The position numbers and the translations under genes were made by a program. From a virus, in the IMG/VR virus record IMGVR_UViG_3300031658_000006, positions 1 to 61,168 of that record: a stretch of 61,168 nucleotides of DNA; one strand, given 5' to 3'. Of this stretch, positions 30,301 through 38,690 are shown piece after piece; the stretch's first letter is position 1; every line of letters starts with the position of its first letter. A model generated the notes under the pieces. That model saw nothing but the letters and a program-made list of their open reading frames with translations. It did no database searches and was not told the DNA's origin.

Positions 30301-33300
30301 CTTCTTCTTAGGCGCAGCCTTCTTCTTAGGCGCAGCCTTCTTCTTAGGCGCAGCCTCTTCTACCGCGACTTCTTCTACTACAGGGGCAGCCTCCTCAACA
30401 GGCGCAGCCTCCTCAACTACGTCAACGTCAGGGGCTAAACCAATACCTAACTCAGACTCAAGGTCAGAGACCTCACCCTCTAGGGTTTCGACTTCTTCTG
30501 GGGTAGGTTCTTGTTGTCGGGATACTTCTTCTTCCACCTCTTGTATATCTGAGGGTGATTGATTTTCAGAAATGTCTCCTGGGCTTTGCTCTTGAACGGC
30601 ATCTGGCTCTAGGGTTTGTTTAATTAACTCAACTACCTCAACGTCGTTACGCACAGCATAGCCCTGCTTCTCTAGCTTAGCTTTCTGCGGTGGTGTCATG
30701 TCCGTGATGTGCTCTATGAATTGAGCACGGGTCATGAATTTCTTTCCGACCTTGTACAAAGGGACATCAGGCTTACGAAGCAACTCAGGAATCAAGGCGT
30801 CAATTTTAACACCGTCCTTAGGTATCTTCTTCGTTAATCCTATCTGACCAATCTCTTTATTTATCTCAGATATCTCACTAGAGAAGGCTTCTTTATTCGC
30901 CTCAGACAACTGCTTCTTAGCTTCATCTAAAGCCATCAGACGTGACACCACCTCAGGAGAGGACGTGCGAGAACGCTTGGGCCCCACACCCAATGTCTTC
31001 AACGCATTACGGCGAGCACCCACGTTCTCTAGGATACGTTGCTCTGTCTCTGCATCTATCTTACCGAGCTTACTCATATTGGTAGCCCAGTCGTTGATAC
31101 GCTGGTCAGATGCCTTCTCTGAGGCGATATAATTTATGTCCGTCAACTGATGCGCTACCGATAGGTCTGAACTGTTACGTGTATCTACGTACATATTTAT
31201 GGCAGCGTTAGGCATTGACATACCCAAGTGACCAAAAACTTCATCGACTACCTCCTTCCAATTTACCTCCTGACCTGAGAGAACCTGAGCTGACAACTCA
31301 CCCGTTCCTTCTATTAAAGGACCTACTGTAACTGATTCTACTAACATAGCAGCTGAAGTCGCTGCGGCAGAGGACAGCCGTGGAACAAGTTTCGTTAGGA
31401 CCCTGCCCGCTGCTACTCCACCGAGTATATTAAATCCACCGATAACTGCCCCACGTATCTTACCGACACGCCTTCCTTCCTCCATCACCTGCTCATTATT
31501 AAGAGCCTCCATTACCTGAGAGGGGTCGGATATGTTGTAACCAGACTCACGCATAGAGTCTAGAATAGCATTGGTGTACTCAAGGGCAGCTCCTGCCAAT
31601 CCTTGTCCAGCAATAAGACCTCTACCAGCACCTGTAGTAGCACCAAGTAATGCACCTGGAACAGCGCCCACGCCACCAGCAACTGAGCCAGAAGCGGCGC
31701 CAATACCAGCACCTGTAGCAGCACCTGTAGCTATAGCAGCAGGAACAATCTTCATCCCCAGTGGCATTAGCATAGTAAGTGACGACGCCACGAGACCAGA
31801 TATATATTCTACTGGGTCATCAGTAAAAGCAGAACCCCACTCCTTAGCTCCAACAGCGTTATGCAGACGAGACATGACACGCGTTTGACCTGGCTTCATC
31901 TGAGACATACGCTCAGAGATAATAGCTGCCGCCTCCTCCTGATTCTCTGGCATCATACCTGACATCTCGTATGCCATTATAGCTTCGGCTGCCCACCCCG
32001 TGTTCCATGCGTTAGACACGCCCTCGGTAAAACCCTGCCAGTTCTCAGTGAACTCAGCGTATACATTCTTGTCGTGCTTAGCGTCTAAGTAAGTCTTCGC
32101 TTGGTCATACTTTAGAGCAGATAACTGCTGTATATCTTTAACAGTATTAAATTCAGCGATTAGATTATTAGCATACTCACGCTCCTGCTCATTCTTAGGC
32201 TCGTATTTTACTAGCTCCTCCACGGGTATACCGAACGAAGCCATAGAATTCTTCTGAATAGCTGCCTCTTTAGCGAGTGATGATTGATTAATACTAGCCG
32301 CCTGACCAGCTATTTTATTCTGACGCTGGTTGAGGTATACATCGAAGTCCTCACGTGCTGTCATAGCCTCGTCATCCATAACCGCATCGAAGAGGGTGTC
32401 CTCTCGCTGCTCGATAGAATCCACATAGCTCTCTACGTCTTTACGTAGTACGCCGTTAGTGTAGTGCTGGCTATACAAAGCCTTCTCTTCTTCATCAAGA
32501 GATTCTAACTCAACGTTGTCACTGTCCTCTAAGAAGATACGCTCGTCACGTAAAGCCTCGTACTCCTGTAGTGCTGCTTGGTCAGAGCCATAATCTCTAT
32601 TCTTTTCACGAAAGAAATGCTGAGCTTCAATCTCTACAGGGGCCACGTCCTTCCAGCTGCCCTCAGCAAAAGCATTAGCCTCCTCCTCAGTGTCAAAACT
32701 AAATACCTCACCACGCGATTCAGCTGTTTGGATAGCTTCGTCCGTACCCAACCTCATCCACGTTCTACCGTCTGAGTTGTAGTTGTCAGGGTTGATAGGG
32801 AATAGAGTAGGCGCCACCTTGTACTGCCCGTCTTGCTCGTACGACATAAACTCCACCGTGGATTCGGTGCCGTCGTTATTACGCATAGCTTCCCCCCTCA
32901 TATTCTGAGCACGGTAAGCTTTGTCCAGTACGTTGTCGGTCTCTAACTCTACAGGTGCGGTAGCGTTAGCATTCATAAACTGACGTAGACGCTGCGATTC
33001 TACCTCAGCCCCTGCATCAGTAAAAGTGTCAAGGTCCACATCGATAGAGGCGCTACCGTCGGTAGTGGTGACGGACATTGCATCGCCGATACCTGATTCG
33101 TTGAAAGTAAATCCATACTTACCAAACTCTTTACGCATATCAGGAACCACCTGCTCCTCCTCCTGAGCTATAAGGCCAGGGGTTACTACGTCGATAGACT
33201 CAGATAGGCTAGGCGCCTGGTCAACGAGTTGAACGGACGGCTCCAAAGAACCATCGTCCAATGACGAATCCATAGGCTCGTCTTTTTTTTTTAAGCCCAT

Positions 33301-33474
33301 CAAGGCTTGGTAGTCATCTATACTCTTGGAATAACCACCCCCTTGAAACAAGTCGTAAGAATCTTGAAGAGCTTGAGGGTTTGTATTGATAAGCTCTACA
33401 AACTCATCGAAAGATTTGGCGTAGCCCCCTGTCTTAAACAACTCGTACGAGTCCTTAACTGCTTGTTCGTTCAT
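24328..33474 (-). CDS. Giant ejection/internal virion protein with HEXXH motif
   Basis: A 3048-residue protein, the last gene of the virion module. Two similar repeats lie at the N-terminus (DSYELFKTGGYAKSFDEF and DSYDLFQGGGYSKSIDDY). A Gly/Ala-rich hydrophobic part at about 555-645 may enter membranes. A Lys-Ala-Pro/Glu-Val-Ala linker (APKKKAAPKKK units) lies at about 1020-1090. AVHEFGHVW near residue 1770 is an HEXXH zinc-peptidase motif. The C-terminal third has long helices and an FMRMFTMFGSATFLLMNN stretch. Its size, place after 300- and 670-residue partners, and layout match T7 gp16-type ejection proteins and the large polyvalent proteins of other phages. It probably enters the host with the DNA. 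Confidence 0.8.
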   Translation of the reverse strand: MNEQAVKDSYELFKTGGYAKSFDEFVELINTNPQALQDSYDLFQGGGYSKSIDDYQALMGLKKKDEPMDSSLDDGSLEPSVQLVDQAPSLSESIDVVTPGLIAQEEEQVVPDMRKEFGKYGFTFNESGIGDAMSVTTTDGSASIDVDLDTFTDAGAEVESQRLRQFMNANATAPVELETDNVLDKAYRAQNMRGEAMRNNDGTESTVEFMSYEQDGQYKVAPTLFPINPDNYNSDGRTWMRLGTDEAIQTAESRGEVFSFDTEEEANAFAEGSWKDVAPVEIEAQHFFREKNRDYGSDQAALQEYEALRDERIFLEDSDNVELESLDEEEKALYSQHYTNGVLRKDVESYVDSIEQREDTLFDAVMDDEAMTAREDFDVYLNQRQNKIAGQAASINQSSLAKEAAIQKNSMASFGIPVEELVKYEPKNEQEREYANNLIAEFNTVKDIQQLSALKYDQAKTYLDAKHDKNVYAEFTENWQGFTEGVSNAWNTGWAAEAIMAYEMSGMMPENQEEAAAIISERMSQMKPGQTRVMSRLHNAVGAKEWGSAFTDDPVEYISGLVASSLTMLMPLGMKIVPAAIATGAATGAGIGAASGSVAGGVGAVPGALLGATTGAGRGLIAGQGLAGAALEYTNAILDSMRESGYNISDPSQVMEALNNEQVMEEGRRVGKIRGAVIGGFNILGGVAAGRVLTKLVPRLSSAAATSAAMLVESVTVGPLIEGTGELSAQVLSGQEVNWKEVVDEVFGHLGMSMPNAAINMYVDTRNSSDLSVAHQLTDINYIASEKASDQRINDWATNMSKLGKIDAETEQRILENVGARRNALKTLGVGPKRSRTSSPEVVSRLMALDEAKKQLSEANKEAFSSEISEINKEIGQIGLTKKIPKDGVKIDALIPELLRKPDVPLYKVGKKFMTRAQFIEHITDMTPPQKAKLEKQGYAVRNDVEVVELIKQTLEPDAVQEQSPGDISENQSPSDIQEVEEEVSRQQEPTPEEVETLEGEVSDLESELGIGLAPDVDVVEEAAPVEEAAPVVEEVAVEEAAPKKKAAPKKKAAPKKKAAPEAVVEEAAPVKAAPKKKAAPVVEEVAVEETVSKPTAESKVKKKAAAVKVEGEVNRKKGESDESYYGRVSAASKAKVIRLKKEKREAAERESQKALGNRKEIGVSPAAVAKAQADERIKAAIDKETKKVKEEIAKVRKDTKLSEAKKEGKVSELTKSLDKFKKDAQNNPARFRLKENSLGISLDEKDAETLAILDAMNETGAQIESQQSQEIADIEATIELNKDDKGKTLTVAKRNTLNQRAEELRQRGRPRDTEAKATKVDIDELNSRLDNPLPTIDVSEVQDVPGIFNISDQLRTGDVVNPATGNTITNLKGGLGFTGVEGHQNMAWASVTKDKAQGQIDSATKVYNENKEFFTRWWKANPKYNGLVPMFIVKMGQASILSNEAVVRVLGDNISSLPISRRKKAVSQLKQAVKQSIKIKQDAIDSGIALETAKQYKSYINDANDVLAMIDVVKPTTIEQLLTPESLSNLKGITSVNVITGLIMTGQPNEVGAKKRRPSYTPSQAKAVPKVLLGDSPTKEQVSLLNAGVVTDLITEPQLEGVPQRSVFVVQGIDVLNPGVLNTNHPNYPVGPRGKTIGVLEQPQSVVELFPTVANNVSIGIAQETKGRAQRSERSRLTQVVPVQAGLPNAEFVGVIATPDQRAGVLDFLNRSFPSVNLSTDTETFSNVLKSDGVREYLKGGEVVYGLTKGGDIYINPEVHNSESALYNTAVHEFGHVWTDYLQLTPKGKKVYKKGASLVIQTEEYKSQFEKFKAEGLNNSEARTNAINETMAILIGNKGETIINASLKQKFQAWLNAAWTYIKDTFKMSKDLSSTEIQNLTLDTFLGTALADIMGGKAIKLTEKQLNQLRNPEASFSKGVDTESKELAESLRMIPNDASIPMSDIIQYGRSKGYSDASIRELLKRQGYDAKVIKDGITEYTQPSIIVPAVFGNVKGGMDTGKAIYQSVVQQLNEFAEVTEENKTKKTAKEIRQKAMEILRENEAFNEQSPSTQRELLVAMNDSLSVATNKDVSREMKQLRNDIRQGKAAIKNLKEYKTRLRRLIRQEMKQTGLINRSMVNRLLAIVANTTEKNFYSQAQKVLNTIDEQREAEKKMVINDLIKYTKKQAKKAKTSSGRTRTRGLDAVGQLYFETLTRVLTIAASPNKQMRMSAITSLQQKLNESDVLQSAMVKVKNNRNEANEKQELTLPEEKALDQSIALDAWGSIADMTLEEVRASVAIIKSEATASRAMLSERRLNRSGEVEDLKVEADSVVKSIAPILFDKEGNPLSKEEVMRQRTNILKQYKEGNFKEKFEAVKQYVSTMQYSELMKSARSNFDIVKHLGTLMNQMAPWFKENVYDRLNVSRRNYLQGLDDQRAKMDEIANSVNGITKGYKEMERVIYSPLKEDIAEFTIQGKKYQFNKSQLMWLYSLSKNDVQREMLEKQGVPIEKIEEFLGPQLRDFADKMVTYLSQDYFESINKVYKDVSNLNLTQIENYFPTRKISSDNMAELIKSGDFSKVFNAMFATALKERTAVKGEIPLQSFNFTDLLENHFDSMERFKAFAYTTRDLNAIFGFESVDILMTSLGIKNLVNEHINHAINPASVQGQVVGPKAIAWFQRKFVGSILGLKMAQTWKQASSFVASFEGYEAFPNYPSFKVGSLEVKPGKEVVELTAFLLDAAIMYAAVPIDLVRMAQGKKSNGPVSLARSISPEFRNRVKRTYKEGNISSLAGGQTPTYMDQNKYTFMSKTKRTLKALVGGFTSLGDLLGVLGYMVTYKRNIKNGMSPEKAAIKFDDYNATQQSQRETERNQLQQSRNVFMRMFTMFGSATFLLMNNVMQSTKNIGRSVSKGETPKRADIRKLYLNLGLVNAVFYGTAYAAKLAGNSSDKDEWLKRVRDSLIGLNILYSVPILGTAAETALEYIETGKVPRTSRGGVVDPIASATVNTIRNIENSKLDTYEKLIPLASLLMGANMEPVVALGELATGTNIDGDEIYEVMGIPKSQRPS

Positions 33475-33483
33475 GACTATTGA

Positions 33484-35496
33484 TTAATATCCACTTGTAT
33501 CCCTAGTACCGTTTGGGTTGGTCGTAGCTGGTGCTCCAGACGCGCCAGGCGCTCCGAACTTTCCTCGTCTAGCCTCTCTAACTTTTTCGTTATTGTAGGC
33601 ATCGAACGTGCCTCCATCAAAGATAGAACGAAAGTCCTCCGTGGTACGAGACACACCAGATTTAGCGGCGTCAAGAACCATCTTGTTTACCTCTTCCATT
33701 GTTGACTTAGGAACATCTCCATCATCAGGGATATATATAGGCTCCGTCATTACGCTAGGCACAAAGTATTCGATAGCGTCATTGTCGTTTCCTAACAGCC
33801 CTTCACTACTAGGGATGTCGTTTTCATTTACAAACCTAACAGTGGACTGAAGGCCCGCTGTAGCTAGAGCTGACTGAGCAGCCGTAGCCATGACTGAGAA
33901 CTCAGGGTCCTCAGGGTTCTCCCCTAGTGCCTCATTGTATGCATTACGTGGAGACTTCTTGGACTTACCAACCACCTCATCGTAGCCTGTTATCTGAGTG
34001 GGTGCGTCAGTAATTCCAGCCCTCGTACCAGCGAAATCCTTATTAACCATAGTAGATGAGGGGTCGCCACCACCTGAACGCTCCATCACCTCGGTCACAT
34101 TGCTCACCCCATGAACAGTGTTACCCAACTCAGCCCACTGCTGAAGAGTTACATCCTCTGGTAGATTGATTGTACGAGAGGTGCCGTTACTATAGGTAAC
34201 GGTATACTGTCCGTCGGTTGTAAAGTCAAGGTCTCTTATATCCCTACTTACCGCGCCTGGTTCGCTCAACGCTTTATCAGCTGCCATCTGCCGCTCTTCA
34301 GCGCTGGTCGCGTTAAAGATTTGATTCCATGAACCCACCGCCTGGTCCTCAATCTTTTCTGAGCCTGACCGAGCTTCAGCTTGAGAGCTTTTCTCCCACC
34401 ACTTCTCAGGGCGGGCTGTCTCTTTCTCGTCGAGCATACCACGTAAGCGATTGGTCACCGTCTCCTTAGCCATATCCATCTGGCTCACTCGGTTGGCGTT
34501 AATCTTATCGGCCATCTCCTGTGTGACAGGAGGGACGGCGTCAAGGTTGGCTTTAATCTCTACGTCGAACCCTGGCATGGGCGGCCCCGCACTTGGTTGA
34601 GATGGGTTATCTATCAATAATATTTTAGAGGGGTCGTTAGCTGCTTCCTCAAAATCAGAAGTAAATCCAAACGGAGTGCCCTCATCATTAACCTTACGGT
34701 TCATCGTTAAGATTGAGCTTACGTTAGTAGGGATAGATAGCTGTTCATTGACTAGGTCACGCTCCATATTCAGGTACTCAGGGCTGTTCATAGCAGACTC
34801 AAGGGTCTTTACATTACCCTTCATCATTACCTTAACCTTAGACCCTAGGTTATCCACGCTAGAAGATAAAGCTCCCTCCATATCGAAGGCATCGTAGTTA
34901 GCTTTCATACGCATCTTAAGGGCGTTAACCCTTAACCTATCGTTAGGGCTAGTAGACATCTCCTGTACTCCCGTATCAGGATTGGTTATCATTTTAGCTG
35001 CGCTTACCTGCCCATTAGCGGGGTCAATAAAAAGGCTTGTGCTACTAAAGTTACCGAAGCCCTCTGATGTAGCCATTAGGTATTGCTCAAGAGGTTGAGA
35101 CTCACCGTTCTTAGCTCGCTCCATCTTCTCCCCGTATACCGTTTGGTATTCCTTCGCCATACTAAACGCATCCTTAGTTCCCTGCTCTAGGTTGGCTCTG
35201 ATATTGGTGTAGTCACTGACATTCATCTGCCCCGACTTCAGGAGATTTTCCGTGATAAGGGCGTACTCAGACAGGTCATTAGAGTACTTAGTTACATAGC
35301 GGTTGGCGTCCTGGTTCTCTCCTAGCGGAGGGCTAGCAAACATCTCGGCCTGCTCTCTAGCTTTCTGGTCCAGGTCGGCCTTCATACCATCGCGAATACC
35401 ACGCTCAGTGGCAATCATCTTGGACATATCCTCCCCTACTTTACCCCAGTCTACCTGAGTAGCAGCACTCCTCTGAGCTCTGTTATAGTAAGTCAT
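33484..35496 (-). CDS. Ejection protein (T7 gp15-like position)
   Basis: A 670-residue, mainly helical, acidic protein (MTYYNRAQRSAATQVDWGKV). It is rich in D, E, N, S and A, without membrane segments, and ends in a disordered Gly/Ala/Pro/Asn tail (GAPGASGAPATTNPNG). It lies between a 300-residue and a 3048-residue protein, as T7 gp15 lies between gp14 and gp16, and overlaps the first by one base. It is probably part of the internal core or the channel formed on infection. Sequence similarity to T7 itself is not visible, so this rests on order, size and composition. Confidence 0.7.
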   Translation of the reverse strand: MTYYNRAQRSAATQVDWGKVGEDMSKMIATERGIRDGMKADLDQKAREQAEMFASPPLGENQDANRYVTKYSNDLSEYALITENLLKSGQMNVSDYTNIRANLEQGTKDAFSMAKEYQTVYGEKMERAKNGESQPLEQYLMATSEGFGNFSSTSLFIDPANGQVSAAKMITNPDTGVQEMSTSPNDRLRVNALKMRMKANYDAFDMEGALSSSVDNLGSKVKVMMKGNVKTLESAMNSPEYLNMERDLVNEQLSIPTNVSSILTMNRKVNDEGTPFGFTSDFEEAANDPSKILLIDNPSQPSAGPPMPGFDVEIKANLDAVPPVTQEMADKINANRVSQMDMAKETVTNRLRGMLDEKETARPEKWWEKSSQAEARSGSEKIEDQAVGSWNQIFNATSAEERQMAADKALSEPGAVSRDIRDLDFTTDGQYTVTYSNGTSRTINLPEDVTLQQWAELGNTVHGVSNVTEVMERSGGGDPSSTMVNKDFAGTRAGITDAPTQITGYDEVVGKSKKSPRNAYNEALGENPEDPEFSVMATAAQSALATAGLQSTVRFVNENDIPSSEGLLGNDNDAIEYFVPSVMTEPIYIPDDGDVPKSTMEEVNKMVLDAAKSGVSRTTEDFRSIFDGGTFDAYNNEKVREARRGKFGAPGASGAPATTNPNGTRDTSGY

Positions 35497-36398
35497 TATC
35501 CGAAAGGGTTCATGTTGTAAAAGTTATTCTGAGGCATACCGACCACTTGATTTCCAAGATTCGTTTGCTGTCCCTGTACGCCAGGCATAGTCACCACCCC
35601 TGGTACAGCCTGCTGAACCTGAGGCATAGCGTAGTTGAAGGCGTTAGACCGAGCCATACCCTTCATTGCGTTATTGCCCAGGCCGCCGATAAATGAGCCA
35701 TATTTCTTGTCATTCATACCCCCTACAGAAGAGAAGTCAACACCATTTATGGTACCAGCTTGAGCAAGAGAATTCCTGTAATCAGCAGACGTTGCACCTT
35801 TATTTTGTTGCATGAATAACTTCTGCATCTTAGCGTCGTTCCTTACGTTGGCTGTCTTCGCGTATAGCGGAGCCATCTCCATACCTTGCTGGCCCATGCT
35901 AGCTACTCCAGCAACCCCAGCCTGTATGTTGGCTGCTCTAGCTGCCTGAGCATCTCGCGCTGCCTCTTGAGCTCCAGCCACCTCACCTAAGTCAAGCTCA
36001 GCATTTATATCACGAAGCCTACTCTGTTCAGCTATAATATCATCCTCTATCTGCGTGAGCTCGTTACCCATCTCAGTACGGATGCCAGCCTGCTGTTGAC
36101 CAGCGACCATAGCTACACGCCCAGCGGTAGCAGCGCTACCACGAGGGTCGGCTTCACGAGCCGCCTGCATAGCGTCAGCCGCAACGACCAAGTTCGCCTC
36201 GTTCATAAGCTCGTATGGTTCTTTCTTAATAGACTTCGCCTCAGCGTAGTTTACATCCAAACGCTTTCTCGCCTCAGACATAGCTTTAGCTGCGTCAGCC
36301 TCGGCTTTAACCTGTAGCTTCCGTTGTTTACCCGCCTGCACAAATGACGCTGTAGTGGTGACGCCTGTTATGGCTAGCGATGCGATTACTCCTGACAT
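35496..36398 (-). CDS. Ejection protein (T7 gp14-like)
   Basis: A 300-residue protein with a hydrophobic N-terminus (MSGVIASLAITGVTTTASFV), a long Ala/Glu/Arg-rich coiled helix (KAEADAAKAMSEARKRLDVN, later AAREADPRGSAAT and MGNELTQIEDDIIAEQ), and a Gly/Gln/Asn-rich C-terminus. This matches podoviral internal virion proteins of the gp14 type, which form a pore in the outer membrane. It is the first of the ejection trio and overlaps the cupin-like gene by 13 bases. Confidence 0.75.
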   Translation of the reverse strand: MSGVIASLAITGVTTTASFVQAGKQRKLQVKAEADAAKAMSEARKRLDVNYAEAKSIKKEPYELMNEANLVVAADAMQAAREADPRGSAATAGRVAMVAGQQQAGIRTEMGNELTQIEDDIIAEQSRLRDINAELDLGEVAGAQEAARDAQAARAANIQAGVAGVASMGQQGMEMAPLYAKTANVRNDAKMQKLFMQQNKGATSADYRNSLAQAGTINGVDFSSVGGMNDKKYGSFIGGLGNNAMKGMARSNAFNYAMPQVQQAVPGVVTMPGVQGQQTNLGNQVVGMPQNNFYNMNPFG

Positions 36399-36901
36399 AA
36401 TGTTTTCTTGTTTAGTATGATATGCTCAGGAAGCGTACGATAATCCGTAGTGTACACGTCCTGCTCAGCTTCCTCAATAGTTTGTTTATCGGTCCTATAT
36501 ACGCAGGTCCACGTGCAGTCCTCGTGCATATAAGCCACGCGCTGAGTACCCGTCTCAGTCATCACCGTCATCGGCGCTTGGATTCTCTTTACCTCACCCG
36601 TGTCCATAAGCACTGACATATCGCCAGATAAGAAGAACGAGGGGTGGTCCTGCTTGTGGATGTAACTAACGACCAACGAGCCCTTAGGCATAAAGATTTC
36701 CCTAGTATATAACCCGTCCTTTAGGTGGTGCTTTAAAGGCATAGTCTCCTCCATCTCTTTAGTATGGTGAACAACAGCCCCCTCCTGAGCCATTATCTGC
36801 TGGGTAAACTCCTCTATATTCTCCCACAACAAACCCCTATCCTCATGGATGTGAGATAGTACAGACTCTGGCCCGTTCTTTAATGTTTGTGGTATACCCA
36901 T
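36386..36901 (-). CDS. Cupin-like phage protein
   Basis: A 171-residue protein with a single cupin-type beta barrel at about 55-145: DGLYTREIFMPKGSLVVSYI, then HKQDHPSFFLSGDMSVLMDT and MTVMTETGTQRVAYMHED with CTWTCVYRTDK. Proteins like this are common next to virion genes in marine phages; their substrate is unknown, and the metal-binding His pattern is only partly kept. It lies between structural genes, so a virion or assembly role is possible. Confidence 0.7.
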   Translation of the reverse strand: MGIPQTLKNGPESVLSHIHEDRGLLWENIEEFTQQIMAQEGAVVHHTKEMEETMPLKHHLKDGLYTREIFMPKGSLVVSYIHKQDHPSFFLSGDMSVLMDTGEVKRIQAPMTVMTETGTQRVAYMHEDCTWTCVYRTDKQTIEEAEQDVYTTDYRTLPEHIILNKKTLCQE

Positions 36902-36922
36902 ACTAATTCAAAGGTAAGAATT

Positions 36923-37750
36923 TCACGGGAAGGATTTCATCACCTCTGACTTAACGGCAAATAGCTCTACCGCCTCTGTATCGTCATTGGTTAAAGTGAA
37001 TACGCAATAGTGACCGAGCACCCCATGGGACTCAGCTACCTGGTTCTTTACATACAGGATAAAACTTACGTCAGGTACTACTACTGTACCGCTAACCACA
37101 AGGTTATTGATTCCGTTAGGGAGGTCCACGTTGATAGACTGTACCGTACCCACAAACACGGGAGTTATAGTAGTGCCTGGAGCTGCGTAATAGATAGCGT
37201 CACCTCCAGCACCAGAGGTGATGTCACTTCCAGTAATCATAGTACCTATACTGGTGGTTAAAGGGAAGTTAATGGTCGTCGTAGTCGCTCCAGTTACAGT
37301 AGTTAAGCTATTACCTATACCATTGACAGAGCGTAGGTCATAGTTAGCGAAGTCATCTCCCACTGTACCAGGGTCCGCGCTGTTACGGATAAAGGCAAAC
37401 CAGTCTGACTCCTTCTGCTTAAAGAAAGCCGCCTCAATAACACCTGGTGTCTGTAACTCAGCAACCAACTCAGCCTTCCACGCGTGGTCTCCTTCGTAAG
37501 CTATTGTCTTGAATAGTTTATTCATCATAGGCTCTGCGTTAAAGACGCTCTCCATTTTAGAGGAGTCCTGACTACCGTAGAAATTATTACGTAACTCGTT
37601 GGTGTTGTGCTGCCATAGGTTACCCCCACTAAAAGTGTACAGGTACTGGTTCATACCTTGAATCCACTCAGGGATATAGGAATAAAATGAAGGCCAACCT
37701 TGGGCGGGCGGGCTAAAGGTCAGGGTGTAGTTTCCTTCAGGTACAGGCAT
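36923..37750 (-). CDS. Tail structural protein
   Basis: A 275-residue protein (MPVPEGNYTLTFSPPAQGWP). The N-terminal half has IPEWIQGMNQYLYTFSGGNL and WQHNTNELRNNFYGSQDSSK, a pattern I recall from virion proteins of Bacteroidetes phages, including crAss-like ones; the C-terminal half is beta-rich. It lies between the ejection and nozzle-like genes. A tail component role is inferred from place. Confidence 0.65.
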   Translation of the reverse strand: MPVPEGNYTLTFSPPAQGWPSFYSYIPEWIQGMNQYLYTFSGGNLWQHNTNELRNNFYGSQDSSKMESVFNAEPMMNKLFKTIAYEGDHAWKAELVAELQTPGVIEAAFFKQKESDWFAFIRNSADPGTVGDDFANYDLRSVNGIGNSLTTVTGATTTTINFPLTTSIGTMITGSDITSGAGGDAIYYAAPGTTITPVFVGTVQSINVDLPNGINNLVVSGTVVVPDVSFILYVKNQVAESHGVLGHYCVFTLTNDDTEAVELFAVKSEVMKSFP

Positions 37751-37760
37751 AGCTTATTTT

Positions 37761-38681
37761 TTAGCAAGAAACAAGATTCGTAATAACACCGTTAGCCACG
37801 GTCATAACAGAAGTAGTAGGTGCACTGTCTGTTACTTTATAATTACCTGTAGCTAATACATTTGTCCCTAAAGAGTCGTTAAAGACCCAGTCATTTATAG
37901 CTAATATACCAGGGGTATTTTTCACCGTAGCTTGATAGAACGTCTGGTCTTCAACAGAGCCACAGCTCCCTCCTACTAAAGAGGAAGAGAACGAAGGAAG
38001 AGCAGTCGCACAAGCTACCTTCACCCCCCATGAGGCAGACTTACAATAGCTAACTACTGTAATCTGAAGGGTAGAGGGCGTGGCAGCCGACTTAGGGATT
38101 ACCATATAGCAGCTCTTAGGGTCTTGAGTACTAAAGCTCACATCACCCCCTGCTATAGTGACCGACGAGGAAGACCCTGTAGCAGCGAAAGCCCCGCCTG
38201 AGTATACATAATCAGGTAATGTGTAAGGGCTTTCTGTTGTAATATTGTTAGCACAAATACCTGAGGTAGAATCACCTAGGTATGTAACGCCATTAAGTGT
38301 AGATGTCTTATGGTAGCCGTCTACCTCTGAGCTAAAAGCGTTATACGTAACCCCGTTATACACCGCGTACATACCGTCAGGGACATCTCCAGGGAGGTAC
38401 TTAATAACAATAGCCCCCGTGTCTGCGCCTAAGTTAGTAGTAATATCGTAGACACCCTCGGCTCCTCGATGTGTTATCTCGACACCATCACAGTCAGAAG
38501 CACACGAGGGGCACGATGTAGCAGGGCCCAGCGTGCAGGTAGCGTTGTCTAAATATCTAACGATAACACCGTCGGAGTAGTTTCCTGAAACAGCACAAGT
38601 GGTTAGCCCTACGTTAGTGAATACACCTGTTGATGTAGCGAGTGTCGTTCCGTTTAGAAAGTAGTTGCTTATTACGCCCAT
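37761..38681 (-). CDS. Cysteine-containing virion protein
   Basis: A 306-residue beta-rich protein, high in S, T, G and V, with many cysteines (CTLGPATSCPSCASDCDGVE, later SYCKSASWGVKVACAT, and a final VSC). No family is recognised. The cysteines could form disulphides on the particle surface. It lies ten bases after the nozzle-like gene, which also ends in a Cys-rich segment, so the two may contact each other. Confidence 0.6.
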   Translation of the reverse strand: MGVISNYFLNGTTLATSTGVFTNVGLTTCAVSGNYSDGVIVRYLDNATCTLGPATSCPSCASDCDGVEITHRGAEGVYDITTNLGADTGAIVIKYLPGDVPDGMYAVYNGVTYNAFSSEVDGYHKTSTLNGVTYLGDSTSGICANNITTESPYTLPDYVYSGGAFAATGSSSSVTIAGGDVSFSTQDPKSCYMVIPKSAATPSTLQITVVSYCKSASWGVKVACATALPSFSSSLVGGSCGSVEDQTFYQATVKNTPGILAINDWVFNDSLGTNVLATGNYKVTDSAPTTSVMTVANGVITNLVSC

Positions 38682-38690
38682 GATTTAAAT

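Noticed and set aside
30131-30562. Plus-strand frame of Thr/Ser/Ala repeats
   Set aside because: It is the complement of the Lys-Ala-Pro tract of the giant ejection protein; the repeats explain the open frame.
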